DNA of 64,000 nucleotides from Argyresthia goedartella (lineage: Eukaryota; Arthropoda; Insecta; Lepidoptera; Argyresthiidae): positions 36,776,201 through 36,840,200 of the forward strand of contig OX463810.1 in assembly GCA_949825045.1 (NCBI GenBank). Direction: 5' to 3'. The notes beneath the pieces are model-generated. The model saw only the letters and a list, made by a program, of their open reading frames with translations, was not told the DNA's origin and did not search any database. Of this stretch, positions 32,531-41,330 are shown one piece after another (the stretch's first letter is position 1; every line of letters starts with the position of its first letter). Both the position numbers and the translations under genes were made by a program.

Positions 32531-32654
32531 TTTTCGCTTATCCTAAAACTAATATCTGTAACCATTTGATTTGATAAATTGTGGTCATAATAATATAATA
32601 TACGATAAAACCATTTTGTTTTAAAAGTTATATTTATAAGCTGCAATCTGCATT

Positions 32655-33545
32655 AATAGTAATCTTAGATAGTTTATCTACACACGTATCACAAACCCTC
32701 TTTACTGCGTCCAAAAACCACACGTTACGACCAGCATAATGATAAACTTCTTGGTAAAAACTCATTGCTTTTCTGAATATTGATACATTATGACCATAAT
32801 GTACCAAAATTTGTCAAATTATGACATTCAAATTTCGAACGCCGACGCCCACCTGTGTGCCCCTAGTTTGTCTGTGAAGTTGGTACTACTGTACAAGCTA
32901 AACAACTGCAGAGCTATGATCAATGCCACAATGCCGGTCGAACATGCGGTTCCTGAACACATCAAAGAGAGGTTTGATATGTTTGTAGATAAACTTGTGT
33001 ATGTAACTGTACATAATTAGGCATTATGTAGCAGTCACATAATAGTAGTTTATGTGACTGCTGCATAATGGAGGGCATTAAAACTCGAGAGTGGGTTTAT
33101 GAAACGAGCCGAAGGCGAGTTTCATAATAATATCACTCGAGAGTTTTAATGCCTAATTATGTACAGTTACATACACTAGTTTATCTACACACATATCATA
33201 AGCTCTCTTTGATGTGTTCAGGAACCGCATGTTTGACCGGCATTGTGGTTCTGCAATTGTTTAGCTTGTTCTTTAGTACCAACTTCACGCGACGGGCGTC
33301 GGCGTTCGAAATTTGAATGTCAGTACCAACTTCACAGACAAACTAGGGACGGCACGCGGGTGGGCGTCGGTGTTCGAAATTTGAATGTCATTATATGTAG
33401 AAAAACTACACATAATGACCATTATGTGTAGTTTTTCAGATACGAAACGAGTTTTTACCAAGTAGTTTAACATAATGCTGATCGTAACGTGCGGTTTTTG
33501 AACGCAGTAAAGAGGGTTTATGATACGTGTGTAGATAAACTACTA
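32655..33545. mobile_element. Foldback (inverted-arm) element, full copy
   Basis: The two arms are inverse copies. The left starts agtttatctacacacgtatc at 32657 and the right ends with its complement at about 33542. Matching internal blocks include 'ccgcacgttacga', 'cattcaaatttcgaac', 'ccaacttcacagacaaacta', 'caatgccg', 'cctgaacacatcaaagagag' and 'gtaactgtacataattaggc'. The centre (33030-33130) contains a second hairpin built from 'attaaaactcgagagtg' and 'cactcgagagttttaat'. No coding capacity. Partial copies lie at 47043-48165 and 61190-61630. Confidence 0.8.
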
Positions 33546-33944
33546 TTTAGTGTAGTATCTTAGTTAGTACAACTGAGCAAAGTTGGTCATTATACAAGAG
33601 GCGGTATTATTAGCGCGAGCGCGAAAAGGAAGCCGAGTACAAAATCACATGCGCTCCATACGACGTTTTTCAACACACTTGCAAGCATAAAAAATACTTT
33701 TTACCACAACCGCACCGTAGTCACGCCAAAATGCCACACTAGTGTGACTATGGTTACTTTTATTGTTCCGTAGTCACCCCACAGCATTTGAACCCACCAT
33801 TGGCCCTTAAAAGACTTCTTTTCCCAGATGGGGTGGCAAAGGCACAGCGTAGTCATGAAAGTCACAATTACTTTTTTCCAAATGAGATAACAGAGGCATC
33901 TTCACATAATACATTTAACCTTCTTACCATTATAAATTTTTGAC

Positions 33945-34042
33945 AGCAGTCACCATTTTTGACAGCTGTCACCATTTTTTACAGGTGTCACCATTTTTAA
34001 CAGGTGTCATGATTTTGACAGGTGTCATGATTTTTACAGGTA
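33945..34042 (+). repeat. Short minisatellite, about five 19-bp units
   Basis: Units follow the pattern 'gacag(c/g)tgtcaccattttt', with later units reading 'aggtgtcatgattttt'. It ends where repeat D copy 2 begins. Confidence 0.75.
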
Positions 34043-34046
34043 ATCG

Positions 34047-34556
34047 CTTTTAATTTCATCGTAATCGATTAAAAACGTATGACGAAACGAAAATTTAAGA
34101 ATTTTTAGTAATATTTAATATATGTATATATATTTTACTGAAATCAATACAATCGATGACTGTTATTATAATATAATCAATATTGATATCTGATACTATT
34201 GTAATATTCGATTCGACTATTTTTACACATTGGTAAAAGTATCACAGCAATATTTTTTCTCAGGTGATCTTTCCTTAATCCTTCACAATCCGCCATTATA
34301 AAAAAAAAGTTTTGTTTTCGTTGTACGTATTACTGTAAAAGTGGTAAAAGTATAATTCAAAGTAAAGTTATTTCATTATTTTTAGAGCATTTAATTTAAA
34401 TTTTGTGTGAAAAGTTATATGTGTCACTCAGGACCAAAATTATTTTAGTCATGGGCGTTAACGCTTGAATCCTTCGTTACTCTCACTCTGGATTTAATGC
34501 ACCGCCCTCGCCGTAAATACATCATTTTGCTCCCTTGAGACACAAATAACTATTGA
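34047..34556 (+). repeat. Dispersed repeat D, copy 2
   Basis: Direct relative of 29458-30050 (landmarks given there), lacking its internal hairpin. It runs straight into a LINE ORF1 fragment, so the repeat may be the 5' untranslated region of that LINE family. Confidence 0.7.
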
Positions 34557-34613
34557 CAATAATTAACCACAACAAAAATTACAACAAATATTTATGAAAA
34601 TGGCCGGCTGGCT

Positions 34614-35095
34614 TTGTTTCATCTGCACGCCGCGCTAGCGATGCAATCAAAACAATGATTAAATGTGATAAGTGCAACAAAATTGTGTCGAATAAATCAC
34701 CCGAATTGCAGTGTGGAACGTGTGATCTTGTTATCTAGGCAACTAAAGAGTGTTCAGGGCTCAGCAGCAAACAGCAGACCGCCTTACGAGCCTCGGAAAG
34801 CATAGAGTGGACATGTAGATTTCTGCATCTAGGAGGTCATCGTACTTCGTACCTCATGATGAAGACGAAAATGAGTTTGCTATAATAGGTACACCATTAG
34901 CGGATATACATCGATTGATACAAAAAAGCTATTACAAGACCCTTGCAAAAGCAATCAAGGAAGAACTCACGAAAATTCAGCAGGCCATTTAATTCTGCAG
35001 TGACAAAGTGGATGATTTGTAGATGGCATAGAGGCATGCTTAGAGAAAATGAAAAGAATCGATAAACAGACTACAGCGATTAAGATGTAAAAACC
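34614..35095 (+). pseudogene. LINE ORF1 fragment with PHD-type zinc finger
   Basis: This begins near the ATG of MIKCDKCNKIVSNKSPELQC and continues GTCDLVI, then a TAG, then ATKECSGLSSKQQTALRASE and SIEWTCRFC. The Cys pairs (C-x2-C, C-x2-C) plus the later C...W-x-C-x2-C order resemble the PHD-like finger of CR1/Jockey-clade ORF1 proteins. After frame decay, coiled-coil-like SYYKTLAKAIKEELTKIQQA and FCSDKVDD follow. At least two stops or frame changes are present. It is cut off at about 35095 by repeat C copy 3. Confidence 0.65.
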
Positions 35096-35097
35096 TA

Positions 35098-35208
35098 CTT
35101 TTCTGTGACAGATACAGATACAGCCTGGTGACAGACGGACGGACGAACAGCGAAGGCTTAGTAATAGGGTCCTGTTTGGCACCCTTCGGGTACGGAACAC
35201 TAAAAAGT
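35098..35208 (+). repeat. Dispersed repeat C, copy 3 (3' part only)
   Basis: 'acagcctggtgacagacggac', 'ggcttagtaatagggtcc' and 'cttcgggtacggaacactaaaa'. It lies 23 bases before the copia target duplication. Confidence 0.8.
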
Positions 35209-35235
35209 ACTCCAAAAATCACTATTATTCTAAAA

Positions 35236-35443
35236 TGTTAAAATATGGCAATGTTAGTATAGGTTTATTTAATGTGGTAACACTGATAGTTTGTTTTTAG
35301 TTACATCCGTTTCCGTCTATGCTCTTTGCATTTTTGATTGCTGTCTCGATAGCCATCTTGAGTTTTGTGTTTGTGCCTGAGACACAAGAAATTAAACTAT
35401 CGTCTAACTGATTCATCTTGTTTGCTTTCCATAATTTCTAAGA
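35236..35443 (+). repeat. 5' LTR of the copia element
   Basis: Starts TGTTAAAATATGG and ends ATTTCTAAGA. It should hold the promoter for element transcription; a TATA box was not clear. Confidence 0.93.
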
Positions 35444-35460
35444 GGTAATGGGCCCAGCTA
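35443..35460 (+). promoter_or_regulatory. Primer binding site (tRNA-iMet half-molecule type)
   Basis: aggtaatgggcccagc directly follows the LTR. ATGGGCCCAGC is complementary to the anticodon-stem region of initiator Met tRNA, as in Drosophila copia, which uses a cleaved half tRNA as primer. Known copia sites read GGTTATGGGCCCAG, one base different. Confidence 0.8.
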
Positions 35461-35553
35461 CACTGAATCTGTTTTTGTTGAGACGTATTTCGACAAGTTA
35501 ATTCTTATAAGCAAGCTGAGATTGAAAAACACGCATCGTCAAACTTTGTGAAA

Positions 35554-36840
35554 ATGGAACCACAGTCCTCGTTTATGAAGTTATCTGGGGGAGATAACTG
35601 GGCTGTCTGGAAGTTTACGATAGAAGTCATCATGAAAGGAAGAGGATATTATGACATAGTAAGTGGCACCACACCAATACCAGAGATGACGAAGGAAAAG
35701 TCGGAGTGGATGGCAAAGGATGCAAAGGCCCAGGAACTGATTGTCACAAGGATAGAACCTGCCCCACTCACTCATTTGTTATCGTGCTGCACATCTGCAA
35801 GCATGTGGGCGAAGCTGAAGGCGGTTTTTGAAAAGGAATCCGTTGTAAGCATCCACCTCCTACAACAAAAGTTCTTCACCATAAATTTTGGTGAAGACTC
35901 AGTGTCGACGTTCATGTCTAAGCTCGAAGATATAAGAACCAAGCTGAAACAAGCAGGAGAACAAGTCTCTGATAAGATGGTCATTACAAAGATATTGATG
36001 TGCTTGCCAGAGAAATTCAAGCATTTCCGCTCTGCTTGGGAGTCTGTGTCAGTGAATAGTCAGACAATTGAGGAGTTGACATCGAGGCTACTGATTGAAG
36101 AAGAAAGAACCGAGACAACGAGTGAAGGTGAGGTAGCGTTGGCCAGTGTAAGCGGACATTCTCATGGTCCCGTGAAATGCTACACTTGTGGGAAGGAAGG
36201 CCACATTTCGAGAAACTGTGCTACCAACAAGAGAGACAGAAGAGAGTCCAGAGCGTGCCACTATTGTAAAAAGAAAGGGCACTTAGTGGCTGACTGTAAA
36301 GCGCTGAAGTTGAAGAATAAAAATCGTCCAGAAGTCAACGCTTTTATGTGTACGGTCAGTGAGGAAGGTGAAAAGTTCTGGTTTATGGACACGGGAGCCA
36401 GTGATCATATGTGTGGAGAAAAACAGATGTCCAAAAACCTGTATGAGGGACAGAGTTCTAGTAAAGTAACCGTGGGTAATGGAAAAGCTCTATATGTGAT
36501 GGGTCATGGAACCGTGGAACTGTTTGCTTGGAATGGTGAGAAGTTTATAAAAACTGTATTAAAAAAAGTGCTGTATGTGCCTGAACTGAAGTTCAATCTA
36601 TTCTCGGTAGGCACTGTGCTGGACAAAGGCCTAAGTTTAGTGTCCGACAAAGAACAATGCGAGTTTGTGAATGCTAAGGGTGGAGTTTGTGCAGTTGCGA
36701 AACGCGTAAATAAACTGTATTGTATGCTGTTTACGTTGAACGAAACGCAATCTGAGTTGTCAAAAATTACGTCAGGTGGTACGAAGAAAACGGATTTGCA
36801 TGAAACGAAACGCAATTTGTTTGAAATTGACAAATATTGA
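35554..36840 (+). CDS. Copia Gag and protease region
   Basis: The first part of the copia polyprotein, which forms the particle and cleaves it. The frame opens upstream, but the first ATG is at 35554 (MEPQSSFMKLSGGDNWAVWK). The Gag core of about 190 residues (UBN2/Retrotran_gag_2 type, from family knowledge) includes YYDIVSGT and TFMSKLEDIRTKLKQAGE. Two zinc knuckles follow: CYTCGKEGHISRNC (about residue 209) and CHYCKKKGHLVADC (about 235). The aspartic protease starts at the active site FMDTGASDHM (about residue 278) with LYVPELKFNLFSVG downstream. The frame ends at TGA 36838-36840, while the integrase continues in the next frame. This means a one-base shift between about 36780 and 36830. 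Confidence 0.9.
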   Translation: MEPQSSFMKLSGGDNWAVWKFTIEVIMKGRGYYDIVSGTTPIPEMTKEKSEWMAKDAKAQELIVTRIEPAPLTHLLSCCTSASMWAKLKAVFEKESVVSIHLLQQKFFTINFGEDSVSTFMSKLEDIRTKLKQAGEQVSDKMVITKILMCLPEKFKHFRSAWESVSVNSQTIEELTSRLLIEEERTETTSEGEVALASVSGHSHGPVKCYTCGKEGHISRNCATNKRDRRESRACHYCKKKGHLVADCKALKLKNKNRPEVNAFMCTVSEEGEKFWFMDTGASDHMCGEKQMSKNLYEGQSSSKVTVGNGKALYVMGHGTVELFAWNGEKFIKTVLKKVLYVPELKFNLFSVGTVLDKGLSLVSDKEQCEFVNAKGGVCAVAKRVNKLYCMLFTLNETQSELSKITSGGTKKTDLHETKRNLFEIDKY

Positions 36841-36841
36841 C

Positions 36842-37213
36842 ATTGCAGAATCTGTTGAAAACAAAAATGGGTTGGTTTGTTTGTCAAAGAAAACTGAAAA
36901 TATGAGTGTTTGGCATAAAAGGCTTTGTCATCAGAATAGACAATATGTGAAACAGTTCCTAGATAACAAGAAAATAAGTTACGTAGATGATCTGGACGTG
37001 TGTGTAGATTGTTTGGTGGGCAAACAAAAGCGCTTGCCATTCCCTGCGAGTTTGTCACGCGTTAAAGAGAAGCTTGAGTTGATACACGCAGATGTCTGTG
37101 GTCCGTTTGAAAACGCATCACTTGGAGGCGCAAGATTTTTCTTGTTGCTAAAAGACGATTACTCAGGTATGCGTACTGTCGTCTTTATGAAACATAAAAG
37201 TGAAGTTAAGCAG
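36842..37213 (+). pseudogene. Copia integrase, N-terminal part
   Basis: This inserts element DNA into the genome. The readable stretch starts near IDIAESVENKN and contains the zinc-binding HHCC region: VWHKRLCHQN, then CVDCLVGKQKRLPF. The catalytic core starts LELIHADVCGPF (first catalytic Asp), followed by FFLLLKDDYSG with the second Asp of this region. It breaks off at FMKHKSEVKQ, where the Harbinger left repeat begins at 37214. It resumes at 40184. Confidence 0.85.
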
Positions 37214-37346
37214 AGTTTATACGAAGCCAGTCATGCTGGCGCCAGTCCTGCGACAAGCCAGTGTTGGCCTGGCCCCTGTTGTTTAGACGAGGCCATTTCA
37301 TTCGCGGATTTTTCTTCGGGTGTGCACACGTTTGAAGTAAAAAATA

Positions 37347-37802
37347 ATGATTTCGCGGCAAAGTCTATTGAAAAAAAAATGTTTAAGGAACATCTCTGCA
37401 CTATTAAAAGAAGAGTTGATTGATATGTTAGAAAAAAAGAAAGCGAAACGACTTTGGATAAGAAAATGGTTAAGCGATAGACCTATAACTGGTGCTTCTG
37501 CCTTGTTGCTGAAACAACTAAGATTAGAAGATCCTTCTGAGTACAGGTTGGCGTTGCGGGTTACTGCTGAAAACTTTGATGAGTTACTTTCACTTATACA
37601 GAGCTCGATTCAGCGCCAAGACACCCTGATGAGAGATGCATTACCAGCAAAAATAAAATTAGAAGTAACGTTATCGTTCTTAGCAACTGGAATGAGTTAT
37701 CGAAGCCTGAGTCATTTTTACCGTGTTTCCAAACCATCTATATCAAAATTCATACCAGAAGTTTGTCGAGCAATCTATGAAGCATTAAAACAGTTTATTA
37801 AG
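37347..37802 (+). CDS. Harbinger transposase, exon 1
   Basis: The N-terminal part of the DDE transposase. The readable frame opens at the ATG at 37347; an ATG at 37425 (MLEKKKAKRLWIRKWLSDR) is the likelier start, since similar proteins begin with a basic RKW...R stretch. The middle is SALLLKQLRLEDPSEYRLAL, LSLIQSSIQRQDT, and the helix-turn-helix LEVTLSFLATGMSYRSLSHF with RVSKPSISKFIPEVC. It ends IYEALKQFIK in phase 0 before the donor gtaaga. The intron (37803-38590) encloses an exon of the opposite-strand gene. Confidence 0.85.
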
Positions 37803-37876
37803 GTAAGAGTTTATTTATTTACTTAAAATTGAAATAATAAGGCACACATTTTTAAAAATACAACTAACATGTGATA

Positions 37877-38485
37877 TTAAGCCTTATCGAAGGCTTGTTG
37901 AATGACATCACTGTTGTCTACGCTTTCGCCGTAACTTTCATAATTGTATGTAGTTTCTGGGGATACAATATTAGTAGTATACTGGGAACACGAAGAAGAA
38001 CATGTCGATGGACTGGGCTCTGGAGGAGGACAGATTGTAGTTGTTGGCAGAGAGTATTGGGGTACTGTGAAGCTTGGAAGAACTTGTGTAGAATTCCAAT
38101 TATTTTGCAATTGCATTTGACAAGAATACGCATTCTTGGCTCGTATATCTGTAAGCCTGCATTGTGTCAATATACTCTGTATCTTTTCCTTAGCAATGAC
38201 TGCCTGTTCCTCTGTCAATTGTTTCAATTGTGCCGAGACGCTTTTTCCAAATAGATCTAGTTCTGTTTCTTCAACGCATGTTCTGTCGTTAATTTCTCTT
38301 AAGTCACTTATCATGTTAGATATTTGTGTTAACTTGCTCCGCTTAGGTTTTGTGGGTGGGGTAAATTGTGGTATCTCTTCTGCCGACTCATTTTCTCCAT
38401 TTTCAGAGCGTGGAACCAACGATGGTCCTGATTCATTGCTATTCGATGATCCTGGTTCATTGCTATTTGGTGTATCCATGTTATT
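37877..38485 (-). CDS. Harbinger MADF-domain protein, exon 2
   Basis: This follows the acceptor tttgtttaattacag and enters in phase 0 with NNMDTPNSNEPGSSNSNESG. A disordered Ser/Pro-rich part leads to a helical stretch (LTQISNMISDLREINDRTCV, then GKSVSAQLKQLTEEQAVIAK and EKIQSILTQCRL) that could bind the transposase. It ends with a Ser/Tyr-rich tail and stop at 37877-37879. The whole exon lies inside the intron of the opposite-strand transposase gene. Together with exon 1 the protein is about 315 residues. Confidence 0.82.
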   Translation of the reverse strand, partial: NNMDTPNSNEPGSSNSNESGPSLVPRSENGENESAEEIPQFTPPTKPKRSKLTQISNMISDLREINDRTCVEETELDLFGKSVSAQLKQLTEEQAVIAKEKIQSILTQCRLTDIRAKNAYSCQMQLQNNWNSTQVLPSFTVPQYSLPTTTICPPPEPSPSTCSSSCSQYTTNIVSPETTYNYESYGESVDNSDVIQQAFDKA

Positions 38486-38590
38486 CTGTAATTAAACAAA
38501 ATAAATTACTGTAATTGTAATGTTATAGTATGTTTGTGTCTAAAATTGTATTAAATAGGAGAGATTTTAATTACTATCCTTTTTTTACAG

Positions 38591-39355
38591 GTGCCAAATG
38601 CAGAAGAATGGAAAAACATCGAAAGGGGGTTTAAAACACGATGGAATTTTCCCTTATGTTATGGTTCTATAGACGGAAAACATGTGTCAATTAAAGCTCC
38701 TCCTAAAAGTGGAAGTTTATACTTTAATTATAAAAAAACAAGCAGCGTCGTATTGTTAGCTATTGCCGACCACGACTACTGTTTTTCGTACATAGATGTC
38801 GGCGCATGTGGTAGCGCATCTGATGGAGGAGTTTTTAAGAATTGTTCGATTTACCGAGACCTGGAAAATAACTTATTACCTGACAGTGGAGTCATTGTAG
38901 GAGATGCGGCATTTCCACTAAAGACTTATTTAATGAAGCCGTATCCAGGTGTAAACCTCAGTACAGAAGAAAAAGTTTTTAACTACAGATTATCTCGGGC
39001 AAGACGGATAATCGAAAATGTATTTGGAATCTTAGTTAGTAGATTCCGGGTATTAGAAAAGCCAATACTGACTAACTTGGAAACAGTAGATGCAATCGTT
39101 TGTGCTTGTTGCGCCCTTCATAATTGGCTACGAAAAAAAACAAGGTCTTACATCACCGTTACTTGTGTTGATAGGGAAGATGAACAGGGAAATTTTCTGC
39201 CCGGTTCATGGAGGAGTCAAATACATGCCCTACAGAGTATTGGCAATCAAGGTAGCAATCATTCAGCAGACACAGCAAGGGAGAAAAGGGACATTTTGAA
39301 AAATATGCTAAATAATGAAGGAAGAGTTCCTTGGCAATTAAATAGCATACATTAA
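38591..39355 (+). CDS. Harbinger transposase, exon 2 (DDE_Tnp_4 domain)
   Basis: The catalytic exon, entered in phase 0 after ttttttacag. It reads VPNAEEWKNIERGFKTRWNF, then the first Asp in GSIDGKHVSI (38672-38674), LAIADHDYCFSYIDVGACGS, SDGGVFKN, the second Asp in VGDAAFPL (about 38903), and the Glu in RRIIENVFGIL (about 39014). The nuclease-family ending CACCALHNWLR follows. The stop is at 39353-39355. With exon 1 the protein is about 380-405 residues, normal for insect Harbinger transposases. No stop or frameshift is visible. It cuts the element at its inverted repeats, usually with help from the Myb/MADF partner encoded on the other strand. Confidence 0.92.
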   Translation: MPNAEEWKNIERGFKTRWNFPLCYGSIDGKHVSIKAPPKSGSLYFNYKKTSSVVLLAIADHDYCFSYIDVGACGSASDGGVFKNCSIYRDLENNLLPDSGVIVGDAAFPLKTYLMKPYPGVNLSTEEKVFNYRLSRARRIIENVFGILVSRFRVLEKPILTNLETVDAIVCACCALHNWLRKKTRSYITVTCVDREDEQGNFLPGSWRSQIHALQSIGNQGSNHSADTAREKRDILKNMLNNEGRVPWQLNSIH

Positions 39356-39566
39356 CAATCGACCTAGAAAATAAACATTGAAACGAAATTACATTTAAAT
39401 GTACATACAAACATACATACACTGATCAAATACATAACCTTCTTTTGTTATGACATGTACCTGACGAGTAGTTGTGTATCTGACAAAACGCGTATCTGTA
39501 AATGGCTTTATAAGTTGCTTAAATGTAAATTTCGTTTAAAATAAATAATAATGTGATTTTACTTAC

Positions 39567-39905
39567 TATGGTTTTTCTCCTTATAGTAATCGGCTTTACA
39601 AACGAATCATATTCATCAAACCATTTTGCCTTTGGCTTATAAACGCTCCCCCCAGCCCCAGACCTCGTAGATTTTTCGATTTTGTCGAGTTCCAAGTAGT
39701 AAGTATTTCGAATACTTTTGATTTTTGATTTAACTTCATTGATAGTAAGTCCATCTATATTCATTCCTAGACGAAGTTGTCCTAGTGCTGCAGTGCGCAT
39801 TTCTTTATTTTTGTATGCATCACAACGTTTATCCCACAAGCATTCGTGCTCTCTATAAAGTTGTACGAATTTTAAAGTATCCTCTTCATTGAATTTTCTC
39901 GACAT
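39567..39905 (-). CDS. Harbinger MADF-domain protein, exon 1
   Basis: The second gene of the Harbinger element, a DNA-binding partner thought to carry the transposase to the nucleus and the element ends. The ATG at 39905 opens MSRKFNEEDTLKFVQLYREH. The MADF-like domain shows ECLWDKRCDAYKNKEMRTAA, LTINEVKSKIKSIRNTYYLE and YKPKAKWFDEYDSFV, with the spaced Trp/Tyr residues typical of MADF/SANT folds. The exon is 113 codons and ends RRKTI before the consensus donor gtaagt in phase 0. An upstream in-frame extension (MYVLVFCSELCDK) is less likely as the start. Confidence 0.85.
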
Positions 39906-40183
39906 TTTGTCGCAGAGTTCCGAACAAAAAACTAAAACATACACACCGTATAGACGTTCGCCAGTGACTGCGAGAAGCGTCTACACGTGTCGCTGGCGCT
40001 GGCGCGGGGGTCGAGGGGTATGCGGGCGGAGGTCACTGGCTAGAAAAATAGGCCGGCGCTCTATTCACGCCAGCGTTGACTGCCAGCGCTGGCTTGGCTT
40101 GAAAAACTGTTTACACAAGGCAAATGCCACGCCAGCGCTGGCTGCCAGTCTTATTGGCAGCCAGCGTTGGCTTCGTATAAACT

Positions 40184-41330
40184 AGGCTTTACGGCGGCAA
40201 TAAAAACCTTCGTGTCGTACTCGGAAAGACAAACAGGACTAAAAGTCAAGTGTTTGAGAAGTGACAACGGCCTAGAATTTGTGAATAGAGAGTTGGGAAC
40301 GTTTCTGAGTTCATGCGGCATTGTTCACCAACGCAGTGTCGTATATACGCCCCAACAAAATGGACGAGCTGAAAGAGAGATGAGAACATTGGTTGAGGCC
40401 GCTCGCTCCATGATGTCAGGTATGCCGAAGTACTACTGGGCGGAGGCTGTAAATACAGCCGCATATATCTTGAATAGGTCTGGCCCGAGCCCTGTAAAAG
40501 GTAAAACACCTTATGAGGCTTTTTATGAGAAAGAGACACCTGTCGAAGAGTTCCAAGTATTTGGTTCACGAATTTCAGTGCTGATACCTAAACAAAAAAG
40601 GTTGAAACTTGATCCAAAGAACAAGATTGGAGTATTTGTGGGATATGATAGCGATGTAAAAGGCTATAGAGTTTTCATCCCACAGACCAGGAAAGTGGAA
40701 GTTCACCGAGATGTAGTTTTCTTGCCGGCAATGCAGAAAGAACCTGAAAATAAGAAAAAAAGTGAGATTTTAGTAATGGAAAATGAAGATACAGAACATG
40801 AGGAAGTACAGCTGTCTGTCGAGACTCCAGAGGTGGTGGAGAATATGTTAGAGCAAAGCGAAGTTCAAGATCTTACACAAAGCGATGATAGCTATAGTTC
40901 TGTACTAGATGAGGAATCTGAAGCAGTAACTACTCAGGAAAGAGGGCACTCGTATAATCTACGTACAAGAGAGAACATTACGAAGCCGAAGTATTTAGAT
41001 GCTTATGAAACTAGCTTAATGAGCGTCATAGAAGATGAAGAACCAAAATCATACATTGAAGCCCTTGCTAGCGTTGATGCTTCTCGGTGGGAGGAAGCTA
41101 TTAAAAGGGAACTGCAAGCCCTGAAGGAAAATGAAACATGGGAGTATGTAAGAAAAAGGAATGATTACAAGGTTATTGACACCAAGTGGGTGTTTCATGT
41201 AAAAAAGGATGAAAAAGGTAATGTTGCATCTTATAAAGCTAGGTTGGTAGCTAGAGGCTTTCAACAAGATATGTCATTTGTAGAAACTTATAGTCCAGTA
41301 GCTAGACTAACTTCTGTTCGTTTTTTTTTT
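40184..41330 (+). pseudogene. Copia integrase C-terminal part and start of reverse transcriptase
   Basis: Continues the polyprotein after the Harbinger element: FTAAIKTFVSYSERQTGLKV, CLRSDNGLEFVN (catalytic Asp), YTPQQNGRAEREMRTLVEAA (catalytic Glu), then YNLRTRENITKPKYLDA in the linker. The reverse transcriptase begins RWEEAIKRELQALKENETWE, IDTKWVFHVKKD and SYKARLVARGFQQ. The frame is lost at a run of ten T (41321-41330); one T fewer would restore the following frame. The Asp...Asp/Glu spacing and motif order are canonical copia. Confidence 0.88.

Larger units (their letters stand above)
37214..40183 (+). mobile_element. PIF/Harbinger DNA transposon nested in copia
   Basis: The ends carry a perfect 16-bp inverted repeat agtttatacgaagcca (37214-37229, and its complement at 40168-40183). 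Subterminal regions are full of GCCAGCGCTGGC-like palindromes (37230-37280 and 40050-40165), probable transposase binding sites. Two genes are present as the superfamily requires: a transposase on the plus strand and a MADF/Myb-like protein on the minus strand. The usual 3-bp target duplication is not clear; 'ag' occurs on both flanks. Both genes look uninterrupted, so the copy could be autonomous. Confidence 0.9.

Noticed and set aside
37871..38495. Plus-strand frames within the Harbinger intron
   Set aside because: Antisense shadows of the MADF-protein exon 2, which has proper splice sites and start context.
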